Below, one piece after another: positions 21,347-27,684 of a stretch of 27,684 bases of DNA. The notes beneath the pieces are model-generated. The model did not search any database. It saw nothing but the letters and a program-made list of their open reading frames with translations, and was not told where the DNA came from. Both the position numbers and the translations under genes were made by a program. Positions within the stretch are counted from its first letter, which is position 1. Every line of letters starts with the position of its first letter. The stretch covers positions 1-27,684 of the IMG/VR virus record IMGVR_UViG_3300032309_000926; one strand, written 5' to 3'. The DNA comes from a virus.

Positions 21347-22519
21347 CTATGGGGCGTGGCTGACAAGCATTGCCCAGCCAGTGCCAGGGCCATCCACTTC
21401 CCAGCGGCGCAGCCAGTTCTTGCGGCTGTAGGCAATGCCTGCACCTTTGCTGTGGTTGACGTAGCCGCCATTCACCAGGTCAGCCTCACCGTTCGGATCG
21501 TTGTGGATGAAGGCGCCGCTGGTGGCGCCGATGACCACGGACCAGTGGCCGCCACCGGTGGGTGCGCCGACAGGTCCTTTATGAAGCCAGCCCACCATCA
21601 CGGGGCGCCCGGCTTCGAGCTCGGTTTCGATCACGGCAGGGTTGCAGTTGGTCCGTAGCCGTGCGGTTAGCGCCAAGGATTGCAGCGCCTTGATCTGCGC
21701 TTGCGCGTCGGTGGTGTCGCCGTACTTGGCGCGGATCTTGTTGTAGGCATCGTCGCTGGTGACCTTGCCGTAGAAGCGGGCCACCATGGCAGCGCTGCTG
21801 CTGAAGCATTCGCGGTAGCCGGTGCCTGAGCGGTTGTCGTTCTGCGCCTCATACGGCACACGCAGCAGGATGCCCTGCTGTTGCAGTTGCGGTGTGCCCT
21901 TCTGCCAGAGTGCGCCCTCAGCCTTTCGGCGGCGCAGGAGGCCGGCTTCGACGTTTGTGCCAGGGTTGCGGTAGAGCAGCAACGCAGCTGGCACCGATGG
22001 CCAGTCCTTGTCACGCAGCGCTGCGCTGATGGTTTCGAACCCAGCGCTGCCGTAGAAACCAGTGCCGAGGTTGTAGGCGAAACTTACAAGTGCGCAGCGC
22101 TGCGGATCGTTCATGCTTGCCCAGTGCGGGATCGTGCGCAGGCGTTCGGCAATGCGGTCCACCTCCAGGCGGAGCAGCATGTCAGCTTCGATGACGTTGA
22201 TCTTGTCGCCGCGCTTGACCGGATCGCCGTTGCCGTAGCGCGTGGTGCCGTAACCAATCGTCCACGGATCGCCGCCGCTCAGCGGATCGGGGTAGGCGCT
22301 GAGGTGGCAGCCCTCGAACTCCTTGATGATCTGGATTGCATCAGCCAGGTCGGTCTGCTTGCCGGGGACGCTCCAGGTCTTGAACCATGGCTGATCGCGG
22401 TTCAGCAGTTGCGGTGCGCGCTTGTTGATGGCGGCCTCGAGCTCGCTGATCGAAGCCAGCTGATGCGGCAGGCCCTTGAAGTACCGAAACAGGTCAATCA
22501 GCCGCAGTGGTTGCGTCAT
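21347..22519 (-). CDS. Two-domain endolysin: GH24 muramidase plus C39-like peptidase
   Basis: Residues 60-215 match T4-type lysozymes (GH24): IIKEFEGCHLSAYPDPLSGG with catalytic Glu69 and Asp78, DPWTIGYGTTRYG, and VSFAYNLGTGFYGSAGFETI. Residues 219-380 resemble papain-like C39 peptidases: YRECFSSSAAMVARFYG with Cys238, GGHWSVVIGA with His325, and FIHNDPNGEADLVNGGYVN with the Asn/Asp. The N-terminal 55 residues form a helical domain with no signal peptide, so export would need a holin. One chain could thus cut both the glycan and the peptide of peptidoglycan. It follows two small membrane genes in an ATGA/GTGA-coupled lysis cassette. The GH24 call is firm; the peptidase call is by motif. Confidence 0.88.
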   Translation of the reverse strand: MTQPLRLIDLFRYFKGLPHQLASISELEAAINKRAPQLLNRDQPWFKTWSVPGKQTDLADAIQIIKEFEGCHLSAYPDPLSGGDPWTIGYGTTRYGNGDPVKRGDKINVIEADMLLRLEVDRIAERLRTIPHWASMNDPQRCALVSFAYNLGTGFYGSAGFETISAALRDKDWPSVPAALLLYRNPGTNVEAGLLRRRKAEGALWQKGTPQLQQQGILLRVPYEAQNDNRSGTGYRECFSSSAAMVARFYGKVTSDDAYNKIRAKYGDTTDAQAQIKALQSLALTARLRTNCNPAVIETELEAGRPVMVGWLHKGPVGAPTGGGHWSVVIGATSGAFIHNDPNGEADLVNGGYVNHSKGAGIAYSRKNWLRRWEVDGPGTGWAMLVSHAP

Positions 22520-22773
22520 GGCCGTTGCTGCTGGATGACAGGCTGCCGATAGCTGAATGCGCTCTTGATCTCGGACCAGATGATGGGGCTGAGCATTGCG
22601 GCCACAACGGCAAGGATCACGACTTGCCCCATGCGCGTCTCGAGGCGCCCAACACGGACGCCTAAAGAGCCGCGCTCGGTCTTGTCGGTGATGGCGGCAT
22701 CAAGCAGCTGCTTGAGTTGGCCTTCCAGCACGCCGATGGCGCGGAGGATCTCGCCGTGCGTTGGCTCAGTCAC
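22516..22773 (-). CDS. Holin-like protein with one membrane segment, 85 aa
   Basis: The product has an amphipathic helix (EILRAIGVLEGQLKQLLDAA, then TERGSLGVRVGRLETRM) and a membrane segment (GQVVILAVVAAMLSPIIW) near residues 50-67. This helix-then-membrane plan is that of XhlA-type holin partners. It starts at GTG 22773, overlapping the upstream stop (GTGA), and its stop overlaps the endolysin ATG (ATGA). Placement directly before the endolysin makes a lysis role likely; whether it is the pore or a helper is open. Confidence 0.65.
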   Translation of the reverse strand: MTEPTHGEILRAIGVLEGQLKQLLDAAITDKTERGSLGVRVGRLETRMGQVVILAVVAAMLSPIIWSEIKSAFSYRQPVIQQQRP

Positions 22774-22919
22774 CGCTTGCGGGAGGCAATGCCACGCAGT
22801 GCGCCGAGGATCAGCTGAGTCCAGCTGTTAGCGCGAATGCCAGGCACGATTGCCAGCAGTTCAGAGCCAGCCAGCAATGCAACGGCGATGCTTGTGATGT
22901 CTTCCGGTGTGGGCGCCAT
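22770..22919 (-). CDS. Small membrane protein, 49 aa
   Basis: From ATG 22919 the product reads MAPTPEDITSIAVALLAGSE, then LLAIVPGIRANSWTQLILGA and a basic end (RGIASRKR). It is mostly hydrophobic with one or two short membrane helices and a positive tail, as in small class II holins. It is coupled to the next gene by GTGA and preceded at 15 bases by the 12-mer ATAGCCTGAGCC. I think similar short proteins occur in cyanophages, without a known function. Confidence 0.65.
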   Translation of the reverse strand: MAPTPEDITSIAVALLAGSELLAIVPGIRANSWTQLILGALRGIASRKR

Positions 22920-22934
22920 AGTTGATGCGCTGAT

Positions 22935-22946
22935 GGCTCAGGCTAT
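22935..22946 (-). promoter_or_regulatory. 12-mer ATAGCCTGAGCC, copy 3
   Basis: Exact copy of the 12-mer, 15 bases before the ATG at 22919 and overlapping the stop of the gene at 22943. A 9-of-12 variant (CTAGACTGACCC, 24344-24355) sits at the same 15-base distance before the ATG at 24328. Confidence 0.45.
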
Positions 22947-23392
22947 GGGCTGGATGCAGCACCACCAGCCAGGGTGGCTGTAACGGTGGAGGCCAGGCCG
23001 GCAGATGCTGCGGCGACCACAGCTGGCACGCTGATCAGGCTGATCGAGACGTTCACGTAGCCGGCGGATAGGTGGTCTTCCTGCGGCTGTGCGGCGTAGC
23101 GCCAGTGCGTAGAGGTTGGCACCAGATCGGTAAAGCTGGTGTGGCCGGCCCAGGCTTCAGTGCTGAGCGGAAATGCGATGTAGCCGCCCTGTTGCTCGCG
23201 GTAGTGATCGCGCAGCAGCTTGGCCTGTGCTTGCGTCAGTGCAGCGAAGCCCAGTTCAAGGTTGTGGCTGTAGGCGGTGGTGCCATGCCGGAAGCGGACG
23301 CTGCCACCACCGAAGCCGCGTTCCTCGGTGACAGGGAACACGCCCATGCTGTAGCGGCGTGTGGCCGGCTCCAGTGCCGGGAAGGTGGCCAT
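22943..23392 (-). CDS. Distal tail protein, paralogue of the 25283 gene
   Basis: The 149-residue product starts MATFPALEPATRRYSMGVFP. FAALTQAQAKLLRDHYREQQ, GGYIAFPLS, THWRYAAQPQED and a closing VNVSISL strand follow. The product of 25283-25867 shares the plan (MAVFPTLTPAARAFTPGEYP, LADMLSILSHYQGQFG-type helix, YRWRYTEAP, YNVELAL), so the two are diverged duplicates. Such proteins sit near the tail tip in the order seen here. The assignment comes from context and from resemblance to phage tail proteins of the DUF2460 type, not from a firm match. The start overlaps the upstream stop as TGATG. Confidence 0.65.
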   Translation of the reverse strand: MATFPALEPATRRYSMGVFPVTEERGFGGGSVRFRHGTTAYSHNLELGFAALTQAQAKLLRDHYREQQGGYIAFPLSTEAWAGHTSFTDLVPTSTHWRYAAQPQEDHLSAGYVNVSISLISVPAVVAAASAGLASTVTATLAGGAASSP

Positions 23393-23808
23393 CAGTTCTG
23401 CAGCGTGATGACGCTGGAGCCCAGGCTGAAGGTTGCAGAGCTGCTGCTGACATCGGCGCCAAAGTCCACATAGCAGACCAGCTCATCAGCGCTGCTGGCA
23501 CCGCCGCGCGACTTGTAGATCACAGCAGCCCTGGCGGTGATGGTGCTGCTGGCCCAGTTCACAGCAGCAAAGCTGAGCGTGACGCGATCGTTGGCGGTGG
23601 ACTTGGTGACTGTGCAGGCAGTGGTCACACCGCCGGCGGTGTAGCCAGTGCCGCTGACTTCGTTGGTGACGGCAGAGCGCTTGAGATCAGTGTCTTTGTT
23701 CGGACTGTAGGCCGATGTGACCAGCAAGACCTTAAAGGTGTCAGTGTCGAGGTCGATGGCGCCACGGGCCATGTCATCAACGAATGAGTTGTAGATCAGG
23801 CTGGCCAT
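23392..23808 (-). CDS. Conserved phage virion protein, 138 aa
   Basis: The product has a signature seen in many tailed phages: MASLIYNSFVDDMARGAIDL, DTDTFKVLLVTSAYSPNKDT, VTNEVSGTGYTAGGVT, and the beta-rich VNWASSTITARAAVIYKSRG. It is typically annotated as a structural or hypothetical virion protein. It lies among tail genes. Its first 29 or so codons are duplicated in the next upstream gene (see 23828-24328). It starts 15 bases after a GCATCAACT leader shared with the 22919 gene, without a Shine-Dalgarno sequence. Confidence 0.75.
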   Translation of the reverse strand: MASLIYNSFVDDMARGAIDLDTDTFKVLLVTSAYSPNKDTDLKRSAVTNEVSGTGYTAGGVTTACTVTKSTANDRVTLSFAAVNWASSTITARAAVIYKSRGGASSADELVCYVDFGADVSSSSATFSLGSSVITLQN

Positions 23809-23827
23809 AGTTGATGCTCAGATGGAT

Positions 23828-24328
23828 TCATTCTGCCGAGATGGCAGGCGGCTGCGGCCAGGTGATGTCAAACGGGTTGGGCGCATCGGCCAGGTCGCGC
23901 AGTGCCTGGCGGTAGGCGGCCCAGGCATCACGATCGGCGCCGAGGTCGTAGTCAGCAATCTGCGTCCAGTCGCAGGACTGCAGCAGCTCAATGCGCCGCT
24001 GGCGGATCTTGGCGTATTGCGCCTGCAGCTCATCGAAGCTGTAGGGGCGCACCAGGAACTGCGTGCCGTCCCAGTCGATTGTTTCCAGCTTGGGGTCGCG
24101 CTCGGGGCGCTCGTAGGGGCCGGAGTAACCGGCACGCTCCAGCTCGTCAGGTGTGAAGGTGGTGCTGTCGGTGCGGGTGCTGCCGTCCGCAAAGCGGATG
24201 CGGTGAGGCAGGGGCGCTGGGGTGGCTTGGCGGTGGGAGTAGAGCATCATTTTGAAGGTGTCGGTGTCGAAGTCGATGGCACCACGGGCCGTGTCGTCAA
24301 CGGCTGAGTTGTAGATCAGGGATGCCAT
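23828..24328 (-). CDS. Chimeric tail gene: duplicated virion-protein start plus tail-fibre-assembly-like domain
   Basis: Residues 1-30 (MASLIYNSAVDDTARGAIDF, DTDTFKMMLYS) repeat the start of the neighbouring virion protein. At the DNA level, 24243-24328 and 23723-23808 agree at 71 of 86 positions. After that the protein is unlike the neighbour: HRIRFADGSTRTDSTTFTPD, then LEAQYAKI-type helix (ELQAQYAKIRQRRIELLQSC), DWTQIADYDLGADRDAWAAY and RQALRDLADAPNPFDITWPQ. The second part matches tail-fibre assembly / tail chaperone C-termini (CDWTQ...AWAAYRQALRDL...ITWP). The gene thus seems built by copying a 5' end, with its expression signals, onto another ORF. Confidence 0.75.
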   Translation of the reverse strand: MASLIYNSAVDDTARGAIDFDTDTFKMMLYSHRQATPAPLPHRIRFADGSTRTDSTTFTPDELERAGYSGPYERPERDPKLETIDWDGTQFLVRPYSFDELQAQYAKIRQRRIELLQSCDWTQIADYDLGADRDAWAAYRQALRDLADAPNPFDITWPQPPAISAE

Positions 24329-24377
24329 GAGGTACTTGCGTTGGGGTCAGTCTAGGCCGCTAATTACCATCATCGGC

Positions 24378-24920
24378 TTAGCTTGCATAGAACTCGGATG
24401 CTGCTACATAGCCACCGTTTTTACGCAGGCGAATGTATCTTGCGCTCACAGCAGTAAAATTGCTTGGCGCCGTGTATGTATAAATGCCTTCTGCAGGCAG
24501 GCCCGGAATAGTAAACAGAGTTGTCCAGGTTGTATCATCGGTGGATGTTTGAACGTTGCAACCTTCGGTGTCGCTTTTGGCCCACCCGCCAGGAATGTTA
24601 TTTGTGGCTGTTCCGACTGTGACTGATCCAATAGTAAATGCTACGCCGTAGTCGATCTTGATCCAAGCATCGTTTCCTCCACCGGGACTGTTAGTGGCCG
24701 CTCCGGTGTTGGTGAAGGAGTTGTCAGTCATTATTGCAGCCGAAGCTGCTGTTGTGCCTGAATAGACGGATGACTGCGAATAAGTTCCGACACGTGCCGA
24801 TGGCGGCCAAATCGCGGCCCGCTGCGCATCGCACTGCTCATTCTGAAACCACAGCCCGGTTGCTGCGCTGGTTGTCGGCGTCCGCCTGATGCCCATCAAT
24901 CCGCCGTTGAAGCCGAGCAT
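24378..24920 (-). CDS. F5/8 type C (discoidin-like) carbohydrate-binding protein, candidate receptor-binding protein
   Basis: After about 40 residues the 180-residue protein follows the F5/8C jelly-roll pattern: DAWIKIDYGVAFTIGSVTVG, WAKSDTEGCNVQTSTDDTTW, TTLFTIPGLPAEGIYTY and a closing SARYIRLRKNGGYVAASEFY. These domains bind sugars and lipids on cell surfaces. Set among distal tail genes, it is a good candidate for the protein that recognises the host lipopolysaccharide. Its DNA is clearly more A/T-rich than neighbouring genes, which fits recent acquisition. It overlaps the next gene by one base (TGATG). Confidence 0.8.
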   Translation of the reverse strand: MLGFNGGLMGIRRTPTTSAATGLWFQNEQCDAQRAAIWPPSARVGTYSQSSVYSGTTAASAAIMTDNSFTNTGAATNSPGGGNDAWIKIDYGVAFTIGSVTVGTATNNIPGGWAKSDTEGCNVQTSTDDTTWTTLFTIPGLPAEGIYTYTAPSNFTAVSARYIRLRKNGGYVAASEFYAS

Positions 24921-25279
24921 CAGCTGATGTCCTCGTACGAAATAACCAGCTCCAGGTCGCCTGCAGCGCTGGCCTGTGCGCGGAGGCTGTGGCCTTCCTC
25001 CAGGTAGACGTATGCCTCGCGGGTGACCAGCACCTGCGTGGCATCAGCTGGCACGCTGATCGTCTTGCCGATGGCAAAGCCAGTGGTGCCGTTGTAATGC
25101 TCCAGGCTGATGTCAGCTGCTGCGCTGCCGTCCACATTGGCGCAGTACACCGAGTTGATTTTCAGCACCTTGCCGCTGCTGGCGCCATTGCTCAGCGCTG
25201 CCGCCATCGAGGTAGTGACGGCATAGCCGACCGACTTGCCGGTGATCGTCGTGGGAGTCTTAAGGTTCGGCGCTGCCAT
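24920..25279 (-). CDS. Cyanophage-type structural protein, 119 aa
   Basis: The product begins MAAPNLKTPTTITGKSVGYA and has repeated beta segments: VLKINSVYCANVDGSAAADI, TISVPADATQVLVTREAYVY and LEEGHSLRAQASAAGDLELV. This wording closely recalls small structural proteins found repeatedly in marine cyanophages, where the function is not known. It lies between the receptor-binding candidate and a distal tail protein, and is probably part of the tail tip or fibre. The gap to the upstream stop is three bases. Confidence 0.75.
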   Translation of the reverse strand: MAAPNLKTPTTITGKSVGYAVTTSMAAALSNGASSGKVLKINSVYCANVDGSAAADISLEHYNGTTGFAIGKTISVPADATQVLVTREAYVYLEEGHSLRAQASAAGDLELVISYEDIS

Positions 25280-25282
25280 GGA

Positions 25283-25867
25283 TTAGTTGCCCCACCATTC
25301 AACATAGGCTAGCGATTCCCAGCCGAACAGCTGCACGCTCATGTCGCCAAAGTAGTCGCCAGCGACGAATACAGAAGCCGTACCACCTGCCAAGGTGATT
25401 GTGATGCTCTGCTGCAGGCCGTTGGTGGTCACAGCAGCTCCAGGTGCCAGCGTGATGATCACGGCCAGCTCAGTGCCACTGGCAAACGCACCATCAGGCG
25501 GCACGGTTTCAAGCGCTAGCTCGACGTTGTAAAGATTGCAGTAGGCGTCATCGACGGTTGGCGCTTCTGTGTATCTCCAGCGGTAGTCCGTCAGTTGATA
25601 GTCGCTGATGGTGGTGACGCCACTCCAGATGCTGGACGGCAACGTGAAGCTCTCAAAGCTGCCGAACTGGCCTTGATAGTGGCTGAGGATGCTGAGCATG
25701 TCAGCTTCAGCTAAGGCAATGAAGCTCAGCCGCAGCGAGCTGCTGAGCATCACGTTGCTATGGCGCACGCGATTCTGGAATCCGCTATACGTGCTGAACG
25801 GCGTGTGCGGATACTCGCCTGGCGTGAAGGCGCGGGCGGCTGGCGTAAGGGTTGGGAATACTGCCAT
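25283..25867 (-). CDS. Distal tail protein, paralogue of the 22943 gene
   Basis: MAVFPTLTPAARAFTPGEYP, LRLSFIALAEADMLSILSHY, QGQFGSFESFTLPSSIW and TDYRWRYTEAP match the order of features in the 22943 product. It carries an extra C-terminal beta segment (AAVTTNGLQQSITITLAGGT to LFGWESLAYVEWWGN). It follows the tail-tip gene at two bases. Probably part of the tail-tip complex; the exact role is unknown. Confidence 0.7.
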   Translation of the reverse strand: MAVFPTLTPAARAFTPGEYPHTPFSTYSGFQNRVRHSNVMLSSSLRLSFIALAEADMLSILSHYQGQFGSFESFTLPSSIWSGVTTISDYQLTDYRWRYTEAPTVDDAYCNLYNVELALETVPPDGAFASGTELAVIITLAPGAAVTTNGLQQSITITLAGGTASVFVAGDYFGDMSVQLFGWESLAYVEWWGN

Positions 25868-25869
25868 GG

Positions 25870-27684
25870 TTATGTAACCGATGTAATCCGCACCGCATCT
25901 ATGTACTCAGGTGGGCCTGCTGCGCCAAAGAACCAGCCGCCAAATGCCGGATCATAGCAATAAACAACTCGCGTGTTACTAGGCCCATCTCCGAGGTAGG
26001 GCGGATAAATCTTGCTGATGTAGGATCCATCTACCCAGTTTCCAAATTGTAGGTATTGCCACGTGTAATCCCTGCTAATCACGCCAGAGCCAACGGTGAC
26101 GCTACTTGCGACTTGGATGCCATTGTTGCAAGTGACCACTGATGTGATCAGTGGGCCATCGCCCACTTGCAGGACGATTGCGTATTGGCCAAGATCAGAT
26201 CCCTGCCAGAAAGTGACCGAGTTGGTAGGCCCTCCAGGGGTTGTATAGACAGGAGGATCCTGCGTGTAATCAATCGTTGATACAAGCACTCCATTCTCGT
26301 ACCAGTCAACAAGCGCAACGCCTGATGCACCACAAGGGCCGACCGCTGGGGCAATGAACGAGCCAGCTGGCGGCGTAGCCGAAAATGGGGATGCTTGCAT
26401 TTGGAATGCAGGAACATCCAACCCATCGTTAGTGTTGCCGGTGTCGCCAGTCGGCGCCGAATCATCAAAGCCCAGCCCGACGCCGCTTGGTGATAGCTCC
26501 AGCGGATCAGCGCCATCGGCGTCTGTAAACGATTCGGCGGGGATGGTGTTGTCGCTGCTTGAGTTCACATCACAGCTCACGCCAGTGCGGCCGCTTGGCA
26601 GGATGATGCCGGTGCCGACAGCAGCAGCCACATCCAATGCGATCAGGCTGCGGCCTTGGTCGTCGATCGGGAAGTGTGTCGCCTCATAGCTCACATCACC
26701 CGCCAGTGTCTTGGTGATGCGCTCCACCTGGTAGAGGTAGTCATGCACCGAGTTGGCGTAGGTGGTGTTGTCACGCGCCAGCTGCACGCGGATGATGTCG
26801 CCAGCGCTGATCAGCGTGTTGTGCTCCTGCGGCCGTGCTGCGAACCTGATGGTGTGCGTGGTGTAGAGCCGCTTGGCCAGGATGTAGGCGCCAACCTTGA
26901 CGGCGTGATCCTCGCTGGTGCAGAACGTCGAGAGATCATGCGACTCATACGGCCCGGTTTCGGCGGTGCCGCTGTAACGCACCTCAGCGGTGCGGATGAT
27001 GCCGATGTCGCTCTCCAGCTGTTGGCGCCAGATCACCTGCACCACGAATGGCTGACGGTCCGCCAGTGACAGATAGTTGATCTCCAGCGTGCCGGGCAGC
27101 ACCGTGTCTTCGGTAAAGGTGTACTCCGCCGTGATCGCCGTGGTCTTGATGGCGCCGCCAGCGGTCACCGGCAGTAGCGGACGCAGCCCGCGCTTGCCGC
27201 CTGCGCTGCTCTCAGCCAGCAGGAAGTAGGGCGCCAGCCTGGCGGCAAGGTCTGAGTAGTTGGTGCTTTCGCGGATCTCGATGTTGCAGGTAAAGCCGTT
27301 CACCTCAAGGAACGTGGCTGCTGCCAGCAGTGCGGTGTTGTCGATCATCGCCGCCGGCACCCTGCTGGTATTGACCAGCAGCCACTTCACCAGGTCCGCG
27401 AAGTTGTCGCTAGGGCCAGTCACGCTGTCGTAGATCCGGGTGATGGCCATGCCACCACGGATGAACAGATGCACCTGGCGGTTGTACTGATCGAAGCCGT
27501 CCGGGATGGTGACGTTGAAGCTGAGCGTGCTGATGTCCGGGTAGCTGCCGACCGTGCCGCAGAAGAATGGCGCCTCGGGCAAATCCTTACCGGCACGCTG
27601 CACCAGGTAGTTGCCGGGCGCCCAGGTGCCAGCTCTGCGGTCGTAGGTCTGCGTGTGGGCGCCAACGCGGCAGGCACGCTGAAA
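25870..27684 (-). CDS. Tail tip / central fibre protein, lambda J-like (5' end beyond window)
   Basis: The frame is open through the right edge, so the protein starts outside; an internal GTG at 27603 is not the start. The visible part has NYLVQRAGKDLPEAPFFCGT, HLFIRGGMAITRIYD and NFADLVKWLLVNTSRVPAAM, then IEIRESTNYSDLAARLAPYF. Conserved phage tail-hub strands follow (LEINYLSLADRQPFVVQVIW, VGAYILAKRLYTTHTIRFAA, DIIRVQLARD). The last 200 or so residues are Thr/Gly/Asp-rich with Ig-like repeats (for example VDWYENGVLVSTIDYTQDPP) and several Cys. It would form the tip that contacts the host and triggers DNA release. The 3' third is more A/T-rich than the rest. Confidence 0.85.
   Translation of the reverse strand, partial: FQRACRVGAHTQTYDRRAGTWAPGNYLVQRAGKDLPEAPFFCGTVGSYPDISTLSFNVTIPDGFDQYNRQVHLFIRGGMAITRIYDSVTGPSDNFADLVKWLLVNTSRVPAAMIDNTALLAAATFLEVNGFTCNIEIRESTNYSDLAARLAPYFLLAESSAGGKRGLRPLLPVTAGGAIKTTAITAEYTFTEDTVLPGTLEINYLSLADRQPFVVQVIWRQQLESDIGIIRTAEVRYSGTAETGPYESHDLSTFCTSEDHAVKVGAYILAKRLYTTHTIRFAARPQEHNTLISAGDIIRVQLARDNTTYANSVHDYLYQVERITKTLAGDVSYEATHFPIDDQGRSLIALDVAAAVGTGIILPSGRTGVSCDVNSSSDNTIPAESFTDADGADPLELSPSGVGLGFDDSAPTGDTGNTNDGLDVPAFQMQASPFSATPPAGSFIAPAVGPCGASGVALVDWYENGVLVSTIDYTQDPPVYTTPGGPTNSVTFWQGSDLGQYAIVLQVGDGPLITSVVTCNNGIQVASSVTVGSGVISRDYTWQYLQFGNWVDGSYISKIYPPYLGDGPSNTRVVYCYDPAFGGWFFGAAGPPEYIDAVRITSVT

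Noticed and set aside
22943-25867. Diversity-generating retroelement around the tail genes
   Set aside because: No reverse transcriptase and no template/variable repeat pair with A-specific changes was seen; the 86-base similarity covers gene starts only.
1-27684. tRNA genes
   Set aside because: No cloverleaf with the conserved T-arm sequence was noticed on either strand; a covariance search was not possible here.

Overview
The window reads as roughly two thirds of a temperate, lambda/HK97-type tailed phage (siphovirus-like) or prophage, GC-rich throughout. A picocyanobacterial (Synechococcus/Cyanobium-type) host is an inference. It rests on the sigma factor, which resembles cyanobacterial group-2 sigmas, and on several tail proteins of a kind I associate with cyanophages. 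No host housekeeping gene, tRNA, rRNA or CRISPR array was seen.

Layout, left to right. (1) 1-5573, minus strand: packaging and head genes, transcribed leftward as terS, terL, a head-joining protein, lambda-type portal, then a prohead protease fused to the start of an HK97-fold capsid protein that runs off the left edge. (2) 5574-5758: a non-coding stretch upstream of terS with inverted and direct repeats (candidate packaging site) and a four-segment attenuator-like set of hairpins. (3) 5759-12808, minus strand: a tightly overlapping early operon with a ribbon-helix-helix-like protein, a small protein, a primase-helicase (RepB/PrimPol-like plus DUF3987), a RecB/Cas4-like nuclease, a frameshifted C5 cytosine methyltransferase, a Holliday-junction-resolvase-like nuclease, small ORFs and a conserved phage structural protein. 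An iteron-rich gap at 9450-9724 is a strong candidate replication origin. (4) 12809-12925: divergent control region with nested inverted repeats. (5) 12926-20149, plus strand: small early proteins closed by a clear terminator at 14311-14341, then a large serine recombinase, an HTH regulator, small ORFs, an Enc34-type ssDNA-binding protein and a sigma-70 factor. A membrane-anchored HTH protein lies on the minus strand at 14352-14537. (6) 19941-22919, minus strand: small coiled-coil protein, HNH nuclease, metallophosphoesterase, two-domain endolysin (GH24 muramidase plus C39-like peptidase), and two small membrane proteins likely acting as holin or holin helper. (7) 22943-27684, minus strand: distal tail and receptor-binding genes, ending with a lambda J-like tail-tip protein that runs off the right edge.

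Both edges cut late structural genes pointing the same way (capsid on the left, tail tip on the right). If the genome is circular or permuted, the missing part would be the capsid C-terminus, head-tail connectors, tail tube and tape measure. The plus-strand block supplies the lysogeny/early decision (recombinase, HTH regulator, sigma factor). The minus early operon supplies replication, and the late blocks supply packaging, morphogenesis, lysis and adsorption. Genes are joined by ATGA, GTGA or TGATG overlaps, and many lack a clear Shine-Dalgarno sequence.

Main points for follow-up: a repeated promoter/operator-like element at 7808-7839 and 16810-16841, with a related palindrome at 16072-16084; an exact 12-mer placed 13-15 nt before three late genes; the iteron origin; the attenuator-like hairpins before terS; the phage sigma factor; the frameshifted methyltransferase with a second conserved-looking overlapping frame; and a tail gene made by duplicating the 5' end of its neighbour.
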